NCBI RefSeq assembly: GCF_003339845.1 | Contig: NZ_PPTR01000006.1 | Coordinates: 157,380-221,379, forward strand | Source of the DNA: Gordonibacter sp. 28C | Lineage (GTDB): Bacteria; Actinomycetota; Coriobacteriia; Coriobacteriales; Eggerthellaceae | Length of the DNA stretch: 64,000 nt | Reading direction: 5' to 3' | Part shown: in pieces, positions 62,327 to 64,000 of the stretch | Layout of the letters: each line of letters opens with the position of its first letter | Position numbering within the stretch: the first letter of the stretch is position 1 | The notes under the pieces: generated by a model | What the model was told of the DNA's origin: nothing | Database searches by the model: none | What the model saw: only the letters and a program-made list of their open reading frames with translations | Made by a program: the position numbers and the translations under genes

Positions 62327-63745
62327 TCACCGCTCAACCAGATCGATCAAATCTTGATGCGTATGGATATCTAGTTTGGCGTACACGTGCTTGACGTGCG
62401 CCTTCACGGTGTTTCGCGACACGACCAGCTGCTCCTGAATGTAGGCGCGGTCGCGTCCGCGCGCCAGCATCATGAACACTTCCCGCTCTCGCGGGCTCAG
62501 ACCGTAACGCTCGGCAATCGCCTGGCAGCGCGCGGCGAACTCCTGCTGGGGAGACCGTGTCGCCGCTTCCTCCACCGGCGTGACGCCCGCGATGGTCTCG
62601 GCGAAGCTGAAGCGTTTGAGCCCGATGAGCGCGTAGCCCACGAACACGAGGATAAGAGCGCCCATCACCAAGGCGACCGACGGCGACTCGGCACCGAACA
62701 GGTCGTTCGACCACACGCCGAGCGCCGCGCCCGCTATGGACCCAAGGCCCGAAACGCCGCGGCCCCAGGCAAACGTCGCCACGGCGGCACGCGGGTTGCG
62801 CCCCGCCACGGCGATGAGCACGAGCCACGCCACCATGTCGAACAGCGCGTTTCCGGCCGCAAGCAGCGTCACGCTTCCCGCGGCCGCGTACGCGCCGCCC
62901 GACGACACCGCCAAAAAGCCCGCCACCACCAGCAGCACCGACACCTGCGCCAGCAGATCGGCCGGAAACGCCCGCCGTGACAGCAGCACGTACAGAGCCA
63001 CCGCTGCCACGGGCACGATGCCCAGGAAATCGGACACCGGCACGCCGCCCACCTCGCCGAAGCGCAGTGAGTAGCCGAACGCCACGCGGAACAGGAACAG
63101 GCACACGAACAGCTGGCTGGCCAGCGGCAAGAACGTCGAAGGCTGGGTGACGGAGAAGTCGGCCGGGGCCTCGCCGCTTTCCGTAGCCTGCAGCACAGGC
63201 TGGGCTGTTCGCCATACCAGCGCCACCGTGACGAACGGTAGCAGCGTGAACAGCACCGTGCCCATACCCGTCGGGATCACCCAGACCAGTGCCGTGGCCG
63301 CGTACTCCGCCACGAACGCCAGCGCGATGCACACGCCCGCCTGGCGCACCTCCAAGTGCGAGGCGGCAACGCCCACCATCACGATGATCCACCCCCTGCC
63401 GACCGACAAGGCGCACGCAGCCGCTGTGAGCGCAACCGCGTTGCCGCCGTACAGTCCTACCGGCAGCAGCCCTGCACCAGCGACAAGCAGCGCAAGACAT
63501 GCCGCCGTAAGCGCCCGAACATGCAAAAGCGAAGGCCGAAACGTGGCCACGAGACCGACGGCGATGAGCGTGACGGCGTTGGCAAGCACGGAAACGTCGC
63601 GCGCGTAGGTGAACACCGCATCGAAGCGCGGAAACACCACCGCGTTCATAAGCGACGTGATGAGCAGCACGCACGCCAGCGCGGCGCAAGCCCGCCAGAA
63701 CGCGGGCGCGAGCCAAGACGAAGACAGTGTTGGGGAATCGACCAT
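62327..63745 (-). CDS. LuxR-family regulator with multi-helix membrane domain
   Basis: A 472-residue protein: about twelve hydrophobic helices up to residue ~390, then a linker and a C-terminal LuxR HTH (LSPREREVFMMLARGRDRAYIQEQLVV, RNTVKAHVKHVYAKLDI). It has the same plan as the two regulators at 16-19 kb, but here no Mo-enzyme operon is next to it in view; its target may lie beyond 64 kb or be the phosphoesterase/protease genes. Start ATG 63745 is chosen because a -10-like TACAAT ends six bases before it (leaderless candidate); ATG 63754 is an alternative. Confidence 0.83.
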   Translation of the reverse strand: MVDSPTLSSSWLAPAFWRACAALACVLLITSLMNAVVFPRFDAVFTYARDVSVLANAVTLIAVGLVATFRPSLLHVRALTAACLALLVAGAGLLPVGLYGGNAVALTAAACALSVGRGWIIVMVGVAASHLEVRQAGVCIALAFVAEYAATALVWVIPTGMGTVLFTLLPFVTVALVWRTAQPVLQATESGEAPADFSVTQPSTFLPLASQLFVCLFLFRVAFGYSLRFGEVGGVPVSDFLGIVPVAAVALYVLLSRRAFPADLLAQVSVLLVVAGFLAVSSGGAYAAAGSVTLLAAGNALFDMVAWLVLIAVAGRNPRAAVATFAWGRGVSGLGSIAGAALGVWSNDLFGAESPSVALVMGALILVFVGYALIGLKRFSFAETIAGVTPVEEAATRSPQQEFAARCQAIAERYGLSPREREVFMMLARGRDRAYIQEQLVVSRNTVKAHVKHVYAKLDIHTHQDLIDLVER

Positions 63746-63882
63746 TGCCGCCATTGTAGCACGGAGCACATCGTGCTGGCCGCAACGCCAACAGGGGAAA
63801 TCCCCCCTGCGCAAGGTCGGTTGGGTATGCGCGCAACATATCGGCAAGGTTCGCACGGCGAAGGTGCAAGAATCGGGTTATA

Positions 63883-63992
63883 GGCCAAAACTTGTACCCA
63901 AATTGAGGTCATAAAGCCTGACCAGCGTTCGATAATTTGTCTCTACAGTTGAATCGCATCAACTGCGCACTCGGTCAAAACGTGTACCCTAA
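63883..63992. repeat. Two 20-bp direct repeats 90 bp apart at the window edge
   Basis: GGCCAAAACTTGTACCCAAA (63883-63902) and GGTCAAAACGTGTACCCTAA (63973-63992) match at 17 of 20 bases. Between them is a 7-bp inverted repeat CAGTTGA-ATCGCA-TCAACTG (63946-63965). No gene is seen from 63746 to 64000. They may be multiple terminal repeats of an insertion element (IS21-like ends have this habit) or regulator sites. Confidence 0.55.
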
Positions 63993-64000
63993 ATGCTCTT

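Noticed and set aside
1..64000. CRISPR array, rRNA or tRNA genes, prophage or conjugative modules
   Set aside because: No regularly spaced repeats, no tRNA-like TTCGAATCC-type arms with acceptor stems, no rRNA blocks, and no integrase, capsid or relaxase reading frames were recognised.

Overview
The window is a gene-dense, GC-rich bacterial chromosome segment. It looks like an Eggerthellaceae (class Coriobacteriia) genome, most likely Eggerthella or a close relative. That placement is inferred from gene content: three complete membrane-associated molybdenum oxidoreductase operons, three LuxR-type regulators with many-helix membrane N-termini, LPxTG-like surface proteins, a pyruvate:ferredoxin-type oxidoreductase and rubrerythrin. 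No rRNA or tRNA gene was seen to confirm it.

Layout. 1-5.9 kb: the 3' end of a GLUG-repeat surface protein, a Tat-exported alkyl-sulfatase-like lipoprotein, and an MFS efflux pump + CBS protein pair. 5.9-24.9 kb is a respiratory island. Operon A (FeS, NrfD, large catalytic subunit; 11.1 to 5.9 kb, minus) and operon B (TorD, Phs/Psr-like catalytic subunit, FeS, NrfD; 15.8 to 11.5 kb, minus) are followed by two tail-to-tail membrane LuxR regulators (16.0-19.2 kb). Operon C (catalytic subunit, FeS, NrfD, TorD; 19.4-24.8 kb, plus) comes next. Each LuxR gene is divergent from the Mo operon beside it, with palindromes in the shared promoter regions. The operon C catalytic gene contains an in-frame TGA exactly at the Mo-ligand position, followed by a SECIS-like hairpin, so it is probably a selenoprotein.

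24.9-38 kb: SanA/YdcF-like protein, single-domain Old-Yellow-Enzyme protein, nuclease-like hypothetical, leuS, a gene remnant, a Ser/Thr kinase + FHA pair, yaaA, and a porGDAB operon whose porD carries an in-frame palindromic repeat insertion. 38-45 kb: a flippase whose last 63 bp are duplicated on the far side of an AAA ATPase/DUF4143 gene (a candidate mobile module), then a large surface phosphoesterase with a LamG-like domain. 45-49.9 kb: a PaaK-type CoA ligase, an HTH-less LysR-like protein, an OFA-type MFS transporter and a full-length LysR regulator. 50-58.6 kb: a Tritrichomonas-type IMP dehydrogenase, an NSS transporter, an M18 aminopeptidase, a decayed surface-protein gene and an HTH protein of unknown function. 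58.6-64 kb: rubrerythrin with a clear promoter/operator, beta-carbonic anhydrase, an S41-like protease, a YfcE-like phosphoesterase, a third membrane LuxR regulator, and a pair of 20-bp direct repeats at the window edge.

Several palindromic repeat families (REP/BIME-like) are scattered through 36-61 kb. Best candidates for something new: the Sec-type Mo enzyme, the ATPase module with host-gene-end duplication and a palindromic promoter, and the repeat insertion inside porD. Family calls rest on motif recognition; no database search was possible.
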